From the NCBI RefSeq assembly GCF_026723865.1, contig NZ_CP113529.1:3720001-3784000 (forward strand): 64,000 bases of DNA, in the 5' to 3' direction. Source of the stretch: Mycobacterium sp. Aquia_216. Lineage in GTDB: Bacteria > Actinomycetota > Actinomycetes > Mycobacteriales > Mycobacteriaceae. Under the pieces are notes generated by a model. It had not been told where the DNA came from. It ran no database searches and saw only the letters and a program-made list of their open reading frames with translations. The position numbers were made by a program, and so were the translations under genes. Positions 1-12,928 of this stretch are shown piece by piece (positions within the stretch are counted from its first letter, which is position 1; each line of letters opens with the position of its first letter).

Positions 1-939
1 ACCGGCCCCTCGACCGTGTCGGCGCTCGTCGACGCGGCGCGTGGCCTCGCGCAGACTGCACCCGATCTGCTCGACGCCTTACACCAAGCGGTCGAGCCGA
101 TGCAGACCTTCGCCGAGACGCGCGGGCAGCTGGTCTCGCTGCTCTCCGGCGCCGACTACACGCTTGGCACAACGCGGACATCGTTCGACAACCACATCGA
201 CCAGCTCATCCGGATCACCAGCGATTTCACGCCGGTGTTGGGTGTGCTGGCGATGAAGTCGAACAACTTCGTGCCCGCGGTCACCAAATTGGACAACCTG
301 GCCAACAGGTTCATGGAGGAAGTCTGGGTGCCGGGAAGAGACGTCGGCAATATGCGCGCGATGCTGAGCTTTACCCCTAGCTCCACCTACACCCGCGCGG
401 ACTGCCCGCATTACGGCGAGCTGAAGGGACCGAGCTGTTTTACCGCGCCGCTGATTCCGGTGCGCCCCGACATGCCGGAAGTGCTGCTGCCGCAGAACTA
501 TCAGCCGCCCAAGGATCTAGCCCCGCCGCCGGGAACGATTATCGGCCCGGACGGAAACCTGGTGGCGATCGGCCCGCCGCTGATCAACCCGACTCCCAAT
601 CTGATCGATCCCAATCCCCCACTGGCCCCGGGGATTATGCCGTCGCCGCCCGTACCAGGCAGCGCAAACCCCGATAATCCGTCACCGGGGGCGCCGGCGA
701 CGCCGGCACCCAACGCTCCGTGGGTTCCGCCGGTGGCACCGAAGGCGCCTTGGATCCCACAGTCGTCGTTCGGCGGCAACGTGGGACCGGTCGGCAGCCA
801 ATACGAACGGAACGTATTGAGCGTGATCACCGGCCTGCCCGCCACCGCGGCCACCGAATTGCTGCTGGGCCCGGTTGCCCGCGGCACCACCGTGTCTTTG
901 AAACAGGGACCGAAATCCTCACCCGGAGAGCAGAAATGA
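1..939 (+). CDS. MceA-type subunit of an Mce operon, C-terminal part (5' truncated by window edge)
   Basis: The reading frame is open from base 1, so the start lies outside the window; about 312 residues remain. They comprise the helical stretch that follows the MCE domain, with an ADCPHYGE / GPSCF cysteine segment, and then a long proline-rich tail (roughly residues 160-260 of the visible part) ending in a hydrophobic segment. This layout is typical of MceA, the first of six MCE proteins that form the periplasmic lipid-transport tube of an Mce importer. The TGA stop overlaps the ATG of the next gene (ATGA), which supports operon membership. The YrbE permeases and the MCE domain of this protein would be upstream of the window. 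Assignment as subunit A rests on gene order and the Pro-rich tail. Which numbered mce locus this is cannot be told. Confidence 0.85.
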   Translation, partial: TGPSTVSALVDAARGLAQTAPDLLDALHQAVEPMQTFAETRGQLVSLLSGADYTLGTTRTSFDNHIDQLIRITSDFTPVLGVLAMKSNNFVPAVTKLDNLANRFMEEVWVPGRDVGNMRAMLSFTPSSTYTRADCPHYGELKGPSCFTAPLIPVRPDMPEVLLPQNYQPPKDLAPPPGTIIGPDGNLVAIGPPLINPTPNLIDPNPPLAPGIMPSPPVPGSANPDNPSPGAPATPAPNAPWVPPVAPKAPWIPQSSFGGNVGPVGSQYERNVLSVITGLPATAATELLLGPVARGTTVSLKQGPKSSPGEQK

Positions 940-1991
940 GATTCCGGGCACCGTTGATCGGCCTCACCCTGTTCATGGTCGTGGCATTGACCCTCACCTG
1001 GCTGGTGTATGTGAGCCTGCGACGTGACGTCGCCGGCGACACCGCCGGATATTCGGCGGTGTTCACCGATGTCTACGGGCTGCGCGAGGGCGACGACGTC
1101 CGGATGGCCGGGGTGCGGGTGGGCCGGGTGGAAGGCGTCGAGCTCGACGGAAAACTCGCGAAAGTCGCGTTCGTGGTGCAAACCGATCAGCACCTGTACG
1201 GCAACACCGTCGCCTCCGTGACCTACCAGAATATCGTCGGGCAGCGTTACCTGGGGCTGTCTTTGGGACCGGAGGGCGATCAGGGCCTGCTCCCGCCAGG
1301 CAGTGTGCTCCCGCTGCAACGCACCGAACCGTCCTTCGACGTCACCGCGCTGCTCAACGGCTACGAACCGCTGTTCAGTCTGCTGAATCCACAGGATGCC
1401 GACAACTTGACCAAGGGCATCATCGCGTCGCTGCAGGGCGATACCTCATCGCTGACCACGCTCATTAGCCAAACATCCACGCTGACAGAGACATTCGCCG
1501 GACGAGACCACGCTCTCGGCGACGTGATCACGAACCTCAACAAAGTGGTCGGCAACCTTGCTCAGCAGAACGACAATCTTGACGGGGTGATCACCCGAAC
1601 CCGCGAGATGGTTGATCAACTCGACCGGCGTCGTCCGGAGCTGGTCTCATCGTTGGGTTCGCTGTCCCGGGTGATGGGGCGGCTATCCGCCTCGGCCACC
1701 GATGTATACCCGGCGCTGCGCGAACTCATCGACCGCAAACCCGGCGTGGCCAGACACCTGATGGACGTCGAGCCGCAAGTGGCGTTCTTCGGCGACAACA
1801 TCCCGTTGCTGCTGAAAGGGCTTGTCCGAGTAGGCAATCAGGGCGCCTACGGTAACGCCTACGTGTGCGACGTGAACTTCATGGGGTTCTTCCCCGGCCT
1901 CAACGATGTCGTGCCGATCATCGTCGCCGCCGCCACCCCGGGAAACAAGATGTGGCACACCCCGAGATGCAGGAGCACGGCCGGTGACTGA
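936..1991 (+). CDS. MCE family protein, MceB position
   Basis: This 351-residue protein starts at the ATG overlapping the previous stop. Residues 1-25 form a single N-terminal membrane anchor (LIGLTLFMVVALTLTWLVYV). An MCE/MlaD domain follows at about residues 35-115, recognisable from YSAVFTDVYGLREGDDVRM and the GVRVGRVEGV turn. The rest is a long helical region of the kind that builds the central channel of Mce complexes, ending with a Cys-containing segment (NAYVCDVNFMGF). Family knowledge makes it one of six MCE subunits of an ABC-type lipid importer spanning the periplasm. The start chosen is the ATGA-coupled one; an upstream in-frame extension would overlap the MceA gene by more than 200 bp and is rejected. 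Neighbours on both sides are further Mce subunits. Confidence 0.93.
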   Translation: MRFRAPLIGLTLFMVVALTLTWLVYVSLRRDVAGDTAGYSAVFTDVYGLREGDDVRMAGVRVGRVEGVELDGKLAKVAFVVQTDQHLYGNTVASVTYQNIVGQRYLGLSLGPEGDQGLLPPGSVLPLQRTEPSFDVTALLNGYEPLFSLLNPQDADNLTKGIIASLQGDTSSLTTLISQTSTLTETFAGRDHALGDVITNLNKVVGNLAQQNDNLDGVITRTREMVDQLDRRRPELVSSLGSLSRVMGRLSASATDVYPALRELIDRKPGVARHLMDVEPQVAFFGDNIPLLLKGLVRVGNQGAYGNAYVCDVNFMGFFPGLNDVVPIIVAAATPGNKMWHTPRCRSTAGD

Positions 1992-3039
1992 TTCGTCGGT
2001 ATGGCTTCGACTTTCGGCGATGAAGAAGCGTCCGCTGGAGAGCTACCACAAGACGTGGCTCGGGTTCATCGCCGTCGCGGTGGTTGCGGTGCTGATCGGG
2101 GCCATGCTGGCCGTGCACGCTTTCGGCGCCGGATACCGGCATTACACCGCGGAGTTTCTGCAAGCGGCCTCGTTGCACCCCGGGAACCCGGTGGTCGTCG
2201 CGGGCATTCCGGTGGGCGAGGTAACCAGCATGAAGCTCGCTGGCGATCACGTCGAAGCCGGCCTAAAGATTCGGGACAACATCCTGCTCGGCAAGGATTC
2301 GCGCGCCACGATCAAGGTCACCACCATCCTGGGTTCGCGCTATCTGGCTTTGCAGCCCGATGGCTCGGCGCCGCTGCCCGACAACACCTTTGACTTGTCG
2401 CACACCGAGGTTCCCTACGATCTGCAATCGGCATTGCAGGACGCCACCACGACGTTCGAGCAGGTTGACTCCGACCGATTCGCGCAGTCACTTGCGGTGC
2501 TGGGCAAGCAGCTCGAGGGCCTGCCCGCGGTGGTGCCCCAGGCCATGAAGAACATCAACTCGCTGTCGTCCATCATCGCGGTGCGCCGTGACCAATTGGG
2601 CCGGCTGCTGACCAGCACCGAACGGGTGACCAACACATTGCGCCGCCAGCAAGCCGGCCTCGGCAATCTCATCAACCAGGGCCAGGATCTGTTGGGCCAA
2701 TTCGTGGCGCGGCGAGCCGTTTTCCACGCCATGATGCGATCGCTGACCAACCTGGTCGACACCATGAGCCAGATCGTGGTCAACGACCGGTCAGGTCTGG
2801 ACTCGTTGATCGCCGACATTCGCGATTTCACCGGCATGATGGCCCAACACGACGACCTGCTGGGAAACATGCTGCAGATCAGCCCGATCTTCTTCCGTGA
2901 GGCGGCCAACCTCACCGGCGAGGGCAACGCGGTGAATTTCAACGCCAACAACGTACCGCTCATCGATTCGTGGATGTGCGCAATCAGCGGCCGTGCCAAG
3001 CAGTTCGGGATGATCGAGTACTTCAAGGATTGCAAGTGA
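1984..3039 (+). CDS. MCE family protein, MceC position
   Basis: The product is 351 residues from a GTG that overlaps the MceB stop; an ATG 12 codons further (2020, MKKRPLESYHK) is an equally plausible start. A basic N-terminus precedes one membrane helix (GFIAVAVVAVLIGAMLAVHA). The MCE domain follows (YTAEFLQAASLHPGNPVVV, GIPVGEVTSMKL), then a long alpha-helical needle region with many Gln/Leu heptads. The C-terminus ends in a Cys pair region (DSWMCAISGRAK, FKDCK). It is expected to sit in the cell envelope as one ring or helix contributor of the Mce lipid-transport tube. It is coupled to MceD by a GTGA overlap. No frame damage or missing domain is visible. Confidence 0.92.
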   Translation: MTDSSVWLRLSAMKKRPLESYHKTWLGFIAVAVVAVLIGAMLAVHAFGAGYRHYTAEFLQAASLHPGNPVVVAGIPVGEVTSMKLAGDHVEAGLKIRDNILLGKDSRATIKVTTILGSRYLALQPDGSAPLPDNTFDLSHTEVPYDLQSALQDATTTFEQVDSDRFAQSLAVLGKQLEGLPAVVPQAMKNINSLSSIIAVRRDQLGRLLTSTERVTNTLRRQQAGLGNLINQGQDLLGQFVARRAVFHAMMRSLTNLVDTMSQIVVNDRSGLDSLIADIRDFTGMMAQHDDLLGNMLQISPIFFREAANLTGEGNAVNFNANNVPLIDSWMCAISGRAKQFGMIEYFKDCK

Positions 3040-4157
3040 GGGCATCGAAGCTGCGGTCCAAGGCGGCGGCCATCGGAGCCGCTCTGGTGGTGCTCGCCGC
3101 GGCAGTCGGCACCGGCTGGTGGTGTCTGGCGCCCGATGCCGACACCATTACGGTGACGGCCCAATTCGACAGCGCCTCGGGACTTTACGAGGGCAATGTG
3201 GTCGCCGTGTTGGGAATGCCGGTGGGCAAGATCACCAAGATCGACGCCAAGGGTGGCTACGTCGACGTCGAATTCACCGTCGACCGCCGCGTCAAGGTCC
3301 CCGCCTCCGCGCAAGCCGTCACGGTGTCCACGTCGATCCTGACCGACCGGCAGATCGAGCTCACGCCGCCCTACCGCGGCGGCCCGGTCCTGGAGAACCA
3401 CGACACCATCGGCTTGACCCGGACCAAGACCCCCGTCGAATTCAGCCGCGTGCTCAATGTTCTCGATCGCGTGACCAAGTCGCTCGAGGGAGACGGCCAC
3501 GGCGGCGGTCCCGTCGCCGATGTGCTCAACAACGGCACCAAGGTTGTCGAGGGCAACGGCGGCCAGATCAAATCGGCGCTTGACGAACTGTCCAGGGCGC
3601 TACGATTGTCCAGCGACGGCGGCGCCCAGACCCGCGAGCAGATCACCACGATCGTCAAGAACATCAGTACGCTGTTCGACGCGGTGGCGGCAAATGACGG
3701 CAAGCTGCGCGAATTCGCCTCCACCATCCACCAAGTCAGCCAGATCATGGCCGACGAGGACATCGGAAGCGGCACCACCGGAAGACGATTCGACCAGCTG
3801 ATCCAACGGGCCGGTGAGCTGCTCGACGCCAATCGGGACGTCCTCAAGCGGGCTCTGCTCAACGGCAACTCCACCGTGAAGCGGGTGACCGACCAGCGCC
3901 GCGACATCGCCGAACTCCTTGATGTGGCGCCGATGCTCGCCGACAACGCCTACAACATGATCGACCGGGCGAACGGTGCCGTGCGGGCACGCTTCCTGAC
4001 CGACCGACTGGTCTTCGACAGTCAGTACACCAAAGAGATCTGCAACTTGATGGGCCTTCGACAGCTCGGATGCAGCACGGGGACGATCCAGGACTTCGGG
4101 CCGGATTTCGGGCTGACCTACGTGCTGGACGGCATGGCCGCGATGGGGCAGAAATGA
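3036..4157 (+). CDS. MCE family protein, MceD position
   Basis: This is a 373-residue protein starting with GTG overlapping the MceC stop. A short basic leader is followed by a membrane helix (AAAIGAALVVLAAAVGTGWW) and an MCE domain (VTAQFDSASGLYEGNVVAV, GMPVGKITKIDA). The helical C-terminal two-thirds contain repeated spacing of charged and leucine residues. Near the end a Cys pair occurs (KEICNLMGLRQLGCSTG), a feature often seen in MceD-type proteins. It is read as the fourth MCE subunit of a six-subunit importer. The position between C and the lipoprotein subunit E fits the canonical order. No signal for a separate promoter is visible; it should be transcribed with the rest of the operon. 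Confidence 0.92.
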   Translation: MRASKLRSKAAAIGAALVVLAAAVGTGWWCLAPDADTITVTAQFDSASGLYEGNVVAVLGMPVGKITKIDAKGGYVDVEFTVDRRVKVPASAQAVTVSTSILTDRQIELTPPYRGGPVLENHDTIGLTRTKTPVEFSRVLNVLDRVTKSLEGDGHGGGPVADVLNNGTKVVEGNGGQIKSALDELSRALRLSSDGGAQTREQITTIVKNISTLFDAVAANDGKLREFASTIHQVSQIMADEDIGSGTTGRRFDQLIQRAGELLDANRDVLKRALLNGNSTVKRVTDQRRDIAELLDVAPMLADNAYNMIDRANGAVRARFLTDRLVFDSQYTKEICNLMGLRQLGCSTGTIQDFGPDFGLTYVLDGMAAMGQK

Positions 4158-5371
4158 CGGCCATCAGGGCATGCCTCGCCATCGCCGGCGCGGTGTTGAT
4201 CACCGCGGGATGCGGCACGAATGGCCTTGCCAGCCTTCCGCTTCCGGCTCCAGGGCTGGGATCCGGCGGATACACGTTGACGGCGGTGTTCTCCAACGCG
4301 CTCAACCTTCCGATGAACGCCAAGGTGAAACTCGCCGGCGCCGATGTCGGGCAGGTCGAAGCGATGGTCGCGCGCAACTACACCGCGGTCACCACGCTGC
4401 GAATCAGAAACGGCGTGCAACTGCCGCGCGGCAGCACCGCCGAATTGCGCACCGCGACACCACTTGGCGACGTGTTCGTGGCGCTGAAACCACCCGCTGA
4501 CGATCCCGCCGACGATCCGGTGCTGCGCAACGGCGACACCATCGGTCTGGACTCGACGGCGGCCGCGGCGACTGTCGAATCGGTGCTGAGCTCGGCGGCC
4601 ATCCTGGTGAACGGCGGAGCCGTACGCAACTTCACCAACATCATCAACGGTTTCGGCAAGGCCACCGGCGACCAGGGGCAGGCGTTCGGGGAGCTGATCC
4701 GCAAGTCCAACCAGCTGGTCGGAACGCTCGACACCAGGTCCGACCAGATCTCGGCCGCATTGACCCAATTGTCGCGCCTGGCAGACCAACTCGACGCCAA
4801 GGACGCCACGATCACCGACCTGATGAGCGCGGCCAGGCCGGCCACCGCAACGCTGGCCGACAACACCACCGAGCTGTCCAACCTGGCCGTGCAGGTGGGT
4901 GACACCTCACGGTTGCTGGCCAGGTTCCCGTCGATCGGCGGGACCGACACCAGCGGCCGAAGCGTCATCCGCGACCTGAACACGATCGCCGGGGCCGCCA
5001 ATGACGTTGCGGTCAGTCCGGATACCAGTTTCTACGCAATCAACCGACTGATCCCTCCGTTGGTCAAATCGACGTCGGGAAGCGCGATATCGGTGCACGT
5101 GGGTGTGGACAAGCTGATCCTCGGATCGCTCCCCGACATCGGCTATCCCGGTGACATCGGGCTGCACGGACCACACCACTACAACATGAACCTGCTCGTC
5201 GGCACCCTGAAGTACACCCTGTGGCGTCTACAGGAGCGGGTGGTCGGCAGGGGACCGAATTCTGCGCAGGTTCCCGTTGTTCCCGACCCGAATATCCCGG
5301 GCCAAATCGATGTCGCCCCCGGTCCGCCCCCGCCGGCGCCGGGCCCACCACCTCCTGGACCGCAGCCATGA
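4154..5371 (+). CDS. MCE family lipoprotein, MceE position (Lpr-type)
   Basis: The ORF encodes 405 residues from the ATG overlapping the MceD stop. The N-terminus is a lipoprotein signal peptide with lipobox I-T-A-G-C (Cys about residue 20), so the protein should be acylated and held at the outer face of the membrane. MceE is the lipoprotein member of Mce operons, which fits. The MCE domain is at about residues 35-120 (YTLTAVFSNALNLPMNAKV, GADVGQVEAMV). It is followed by the helical region and an unusual C-terminal tail very rich in proline and glycine (PGPPPPAPGPPPPGPQP). The last bases overlap the next start (ATGA). The Pro tail could be a flexible cell-wall spacer; that is inference. Confidence 0.93.
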   Translation: MTAIRACLAIAGAVLITAGCGTNGLASLPLPAPGLGSGGYTLTAVFSNALNLPMNAKVKLAGADVGQVEAMVARNYTAVTTLRIRNGVQLPRGSTAELRTATPLGDVFVALKPPADDPADDPVLRNGDTIGLDSTAAAATVESVLSSAAILVNGGAVRNFTNIINGFGKATGDQGQAFGELIRKSNQLVGTLDTRSDQISAALTQLSRLADQLDAKDATITDLMSAARPATATLADNTTELSNLAVQVGDTSRLLARFPSIGGTDTSGRSVIRDLNTIAGAANDVAVSPDTSFYAINRLIPPLVKSTSGSAISVHVGVDKLILGSLPDIGYPGDIGLHGPHHYNMNLLVGTLKYTLWRLQERVVGRGPNSAQVPVVPDPNIPGQIDVAPGPPPPAPGPPPPGPQP

Positions 5372-6618
5372 TCGCCGACATCGCCAACGTGGTGGTCCGC
5401 GCGGTGCGGGCCGGTCACCGCCAACAGGTCTGGCTCTCGGTGGCCGGATTGGTGCTGACCCTGGTGGTGGGAACCGCCTATCTGCTGATCGGTGCACTGC
5501 GGGTCACGCCGTTCGCGTCGTCCTACCGGGTCACCGTGCAATTGCCGGAATCCGGCGGCTTGCTGCCCAATCAGGATGTGGCGTTGCGCGGCGTGCGGAT
5601 TGGACGGGTCGAATCGCTGCGCATCACCGACACCGGTATCAACGCCGTCGCCAGCATCTCGTCGACGGTGCGGATCCCGGCGAACAGCGTCGTGCACGTG
5701 TCGGCGCTGTCGCCGGCCGGTGAGCAGTACATCAACTTCGAAGCCGCATCCGACGCCGGGCCGTATCTGCACGACGGCAGCCGCATCGCGCTGGACCATG
5801 CGACCGTGCCGGTCAGCCTGGCGCAGTTGCTCGGCGACGCCGACGGGCTGCTGGCGCAGGTCGACCCGCGCAAGGTCGAGCTGATCAAGAAGGAACTGAG
5901 CCTGAGCAAGGAGGGCCCGGCGAAGCTGGCGGCGATCGTCGACGGCGGCACTTTCCTGCTGTCGACGCTTGATTCGGTGCTGCCCCAGACCACCAGCATC
6001 ATCAAGACCAGCCGGGTGGTACTCACTCTGGCCAGCGATAAAGACGCCGGCTTGGCCGCCACCGCGACCGAACTCAACCACACGCTGTCCGGCGTCGCCC
6101 GAATGCAGGCCGGCTACCGGCGGCTCACCGCACAGACACCGCGCACGCTGTCGGCCGTCGACAACTTGTTCTCCGACAATTCCGACACCATGGTGCAGCT
6201 GCTGGGCAGCATGGCCACGCTGTCGCAGCTCCTGTACGTGCGAGTGCCGGCGCTCAACGCGCTGTTCCCCGACTACCGCGGCTCGGTGCTCGACGCCGTG
6301 TCCAGCGCGTTTCACGACCACGGTGTGTGGGCGATCGCCGACCTCTACCCTCGCTACGTGTGTGACTACGGAACGCCCGCCCATCCCCCCTCGGCCGCCG
6401 ACTACTACGAGCCGTTCATGTACACCTACTGCCGCGACACCGACCCCGCCGTCTCAATCCGGGGAGCCAAGAACGCGCCGCGGCCGGGCGGCGACGACAC
6501 CGCCGGTCCACCGGCCGGAGCGGACCTGGGGCGCCGAACCGATCCGACCCCCAAGGGCCGCTTCACAATTCCCACACCCTACGGCGGTCCCCCGCTGCCG
6601 ATCGAACCGCCGCACTAG
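5368..6618 (+). CDS. MCE family protein, MceF position
   Basis: The product is 416 residues from the ATG overlapping the MceE stop. One membrane helix (VWLSVAGLVLTLVVGTAYLL) is followed by an MCE domain (YRVTVQLPESGGLLPNQDV, GVRIGRVESLRITD). A long helical domain then leads to a C-terminal region with Cys residues (RYVCDYGTP, MYTYCRDTD) and a Pro/Gly-rich tail. It is the sixth and last MCE subunit in the canonical A-F order. The gene ends at a TAG and is separated by 29 bp, including a good Shine-Dalgarno sequence, from an Mce-associated protein gene. All six MCE genes here look intact, so the system should be functional if the upstream permease genes are present. Confidence 0.93.
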   Translation: MIADIANVVVRAVRAGHRQQVWLSVAGLVLTLVVGTAYLLIGALRVTPFASSYRVTVQLPESGGLLPNQDVALRGVRIGRVESLRITDTGINAVASISSTVRIPANSVVHVSALSPAGEQYINFEAASDAGPYLHDGSRIALDHATVPVSLAQLLGDADGLLAQVDPRKVELIKKELSLSKEGPAKLAAIVDGGTFLLSTLDSVLPQTTSIIKTSRVVLTLASDKDAGLAATATELNHTLSGVARMQAGYRRLTAQTPRTLSAVDNLFSDNSDTMVQLLGSMATLSQLLYVRVPALNALFPDYRGSVLDAVSSAFHDHGVWAIADLYPRYVCDYGTPAHPPSAADYYEPFMYTYCRDTDPAVSIRGAKNAPRPGGDDTAGPPAGADLGRRTDPTPKGRFTIPTPYGGPPLPIEPPH

Positions 6619-6647
6619 GACCGATCTAAGCTCAGAAGGAGTTGCTT

Positions 6648-7373
6648 GTGACCGCTACCTCCGAGAAAGGTGCCGAGGCCGAAATGCCCGAAGCGCCAGG
6701 CGCAGAAGCCGAACCCGACGACGTCGACGGCACCGACGCCGAAGACGACGACGTGGATGCCAAGGAGACCGACGCCGACTCCGGGGACACCGACCCCGAG
6801 GACACCGAAGCGAACGGTGAAGACGACGAGGATATTCCGTTCGGGCGTCAAGCCAAGAAGCCGGAGCGCGAGAGGACCTCGCTCCGCAATCGGCCCTGGG
6901 GGCGATATCTGCGCCGCAGCGCGCTGCCGCTGTTACTCGTTGCCTCACTTGCGGTTTCCGGCTTCCTCGGCTGGAAGCTATGGCAACAGCATCAAGTCGA
7001 GCTAGCCGGCCAACAGGCCCAGCAAGCGGCCATCGCCTACGCACAAGTGCTGACGAGCATCGACTCGAACAAGGTCGACGAGAACTTCCGGCAGGTACTG
7101 GACGGCGCGACCGGCGAGTTCAAGGACATGTACACCCAGTCCAGCGTCCAGCTTCGGCAACTTTTGATCGACAACAAAGCCAGCGCACACGGGGTGGTGG
7201 TGGACTCGGCCATACAGTCCGAATCTACGAATAAGGTTGTCGTGCTGGTCTTTATCGACCAAACGGTAGCGAATTCCACGTCACCCGACCCGCGCATCGA
7301 CCGCAGCAGGATCAAGATGACCATGGAGAAGGTCGACGGTCGCTGGCGGGCCAGCAAGGTGCAGCTACTGTGA
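6648..7373 (+). CDS. Mce-associated membrane protein (Mas/Mam family)
   Basis: This 241-residue protein starts at GTG 6648, chosen because AAGGAG at 6636-6641 is 6 bases upstream; an in-frame TTG two codons earlier is too close to it. Residues 1-65 are strongly acidic and low in complexity (Asp/Glu/Thr/Ala). A basic patch and one membrane helix follow (ALPLLLVASLAVSGFLGWKL). The C-terminal periplasmic NTF2-like domain of about 130 residues ends with VDGRWRASKVQLL, a common ending of Mce-associated proteins such as those at the end of M. tuberculosis mce operons. Such proteins are thought to stabilise or assist the Mce complex. The stop overlaps the next start (GTGA), so the two genes are probably translated together. 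Confidence 0.88.
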   Translation: MTATSEKGAEAEMPEAPGAEAEPDDVDGTDAEDDDVDAKETDADSGDTDPEDTEANGEDDEDIPFGRQAKKPERERTSLRNRPWGRYLRRSALPLLLVASLAVSGFLGWKLWQQHQVELAGQQAQQAAIAYAQVLTSIDSNKVDENFRQVLDGATGEFKDMYTQSSVQLRQLLIDNKASAHGVVVDSAIQSESTNKVVVLVFIDQTVANSTSPDPRIDRSRIKMTMEKVDGRWRASKVQLL

Positions 7374-8137
7374 TCCGAAGGCTCCTCGCGGCGATCGTAT
7401 TAGCCTCCGCCGCAACGATTCCCAACGCTGCGTACGCGCGCGCCTCGGCCCCGTCCTTCTGCGGCGAGCTCGGTGGCGACTGGGACGGTCAATACTGCCA
7501 CACGTCGGCGACCTCGGAACGCAATGCCGTGCGCGACATCAAGGTCGCGGTGCCCGGCGAGCTCATCGACAACCTCACCACCAGCGGGGTGGTGCGCGAC
7601 TACTTGCACACGCTGGTCAACAACTGGCGCAACGCTAATGCGCACATGGCCGCCGACAGCTACGGCGAAGAGAACTATCAGATCTTCCAGCACGGCAACC
7701 TGCTCAGCGCGGTGTTCCACGAGGATTACCACGCCAACGGGCCCCAGCCCAACAACGCCTACCGCACCTTCACGTTCGACATGGCCAGCGGCAGGCGGCT
7801 GCAGCTGTCGGATCTGACGACGTCGAATCCGCTGACCGCGATCCCGCCGCTGGCGCAACCCTTCATCGAAACCGCGCTCAATCAAGCACCACCGCCGCAT
7901 GATCCGGGCAGCTATCCGTTTCAGGTGGACCGCTGGACCCCCGACAAGGTCTACTCCGGTGCGTACAAGGCGTGGGCCCTGACCCCCGACGAATTGATCA
8001 TCTACATGCCGGACTACCCCGTCGGCCACGACGAGCCGATCAACTTCTCGCCCGGCCTCCCGCAGTGGTACATGGACGGCGGCACCGTGCAAGCGCACAT
8101 CCCGCTCTCCGCGCTGGGCTCGGTCCTGCGCATCTAG
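7370..8137 (+). CDS. Secreted MPT64/RsiV-like (DUF3298) protein
   Basis: The product is 255 residues, translationally coupled to the preceding Mce-associated gene. It has a Sec signal peptide (hydrophobic core LLAAIVLASAATIPNAA, likely cleavage after AYA). The mature start carries a Cys pair (SFCGELGGDWDGQYCH) placed as in the M. tuberculosis secreted antigen MPT64. The rest resembles MPT64 and other DUF3298/RsiV proteins: YRTFTFDMASGRRLQLSDL, then a segment with the DELIIYMPDYP strand and a terminal IPLSALGSVLRI. These similarities are from memory of the family. The function of the family is not established. Its place as the last gene of an Mce operon suggests an extracytoplasmic role linked to that transporter, but this is inference. 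Confidence 0.75.
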   Translation: MIRRLLAAIVLASAATIPNAAYARASAPSFCGELGGDWDGQYCHTSATSERNAVRDIKVAVPGELIDNLTTSGVVRDYLHTLVNNWRNANAHMAADSYGEENYQIFQHGNLLSAVFHEDYHANGPQPNNAYRTFTFDMASGRRLQLSDLTTSNPLTAIPPLAQPFIETALNQAPPPHDPGSYPFQVDRWTPDKVYSGAYKAWALTPDELIIYMPDYPVGHDEPINFSPGLPQWYMDGGTVQAHIPLSALGSVLRI

Positions 8138-8222
8138 TCGCGGGTGGCCCGTCCGGTCTCCGCGTACAGTGGCGGTAGTAATTAAGCCACCTAACTAACG
8201 CAGAGACTAGAAGGGGCCCGGC

Positions 8223-9122
8223 ATGGCGCGCACCGAGAATGACACCTGGGATTTGGCGTCCAGCGTGGGCGCGACCGCGACCGCGGTCGCGACACAGCGC
8301 GCGATGGCTTCGCAGGGGCCGGATGCGCTGCTGAACGACCCGTGGGCCGATCCCCTGGTGCGTGCGGTGGGCAGCGACACCTTCATCAAGCTGATCGACG
8401 GAAAGCTCGGCGACACCGACGATCCCGTGTTGAAGCGGCAGGCCGTGCTCGAGCAGATTGCCGTGCGTACCCGGTTCTTCGACGACTTCTTCTTGCAAGC
8501 CGCCGATGCGGGCATCCGGCAGGCCGTGATTCTGGCGTCCGGCCTGGACACCCGGGCCTACCGGCTACCGTGGCCGGCGGACACGGTGGTCTACGAAATC
8601 GACCAACCCGGCGTGATCGACTTCAAGACCCGCACGCTGGCCGACCTGGGTGCGAAGCCCCCCGCAGAACGTCGCACGGTCGCGATCGACTTGCGCGATG
8701 ACTGGCCCGCCGCACTCGTCGACGCCGGACTCGATCCCGCGAAGCCGACCGCGTGGAGCGCCGAAGGCCTGCTGGTCTACCTGCCGCCGGAGGCGCAGGA
8801 CCGCTTGTTCGACAGCGTCGCTGCGCTGTCGGCGCCGGGCAGCCGGATTGCCTGCGAGCACATGGATTTCCGCAACATTCCCGCGGATTGGGCGGAAAAG
8901 CTCACCGAAAGGTCGCGGCGTATCGGCTCCGAGATCAATTTGGCCGAGTTGTTCTACACCGGAGACCGCAATGCCGCCGGCGAGTACCTCACCGAGCGCG
9001 GCTGGCGCGTCGACATCCGGACCACCGAGCAAGCCTTCGCCGCCAACGGCTTTCAGGTGCCCCAGGACGAGCTGGCTTCGTTCGGTGGATCCTCGGGCTA
9101 CCTGTCGGCAGTGCTGGACTGA
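8223..9122 (+). CDS. Class I SAM-dependent methyltransferase, COG3315 (LCMT-like) family
   Basis: This 299-residue protein belongs to the large mycobacterial family of putative SAM-dependent methyltransferases (TIGR00027-like, related to leucine carboxyl methyltransferases). Diagnostic segments are NDPWADPLVRAVG, RTRFFDDFF, the glycine-poor SAM motif AVILASGLDTRAYRLPW, then YEIDQPGVIDFK and AEGLLVYLPPEAQDRLF. The substrate is not known for most members. It has its own start region: an 85-bp gap after the MPT64-like gene with a purine-rich ribosome-binding site (AAGGGG) before the ATG, so it is probably a separate transcript. It converges with metH, whose stop is only 11 bp away. Confidence 0.9.
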   Translation: MARTENDTWDLASSVGATATAVATQRAMASQGPDALLNDPWADPLVRAVGSDTFIKLIDGKLGDTDDPVLKRQAVLEQIAVRTRFFDDFFLQAADAGIRQAVILASGLDTRAYRLPWPADTVVYEIDQPGVIDFKTRTLADLGAKPPAERRTVAIDLRDDWPAALVDAGLDPAKPTAWSAEGLLVYLPPEAQDRLFDSVAALSAPGSRIACEHMDFRNIPADWAEKLTERSRRIGSEINLAELFYTGDRNAAGEYLTERGWRVDIRTTEQAFAANGFQVPQDELASFGGSSGYLSAVLD

Positions 9123-9133
9123 AACGGGTTGCC

Positions 9134-12928
<3,795 letters not shown>

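Noticed and set aside
501..1319. 272-codon minus-strand ORF across the MceA/MceB boundary
   Set aside because: It crosses two clearly coding plus-strand genes in a shadow frame and has no recognisable protein features.
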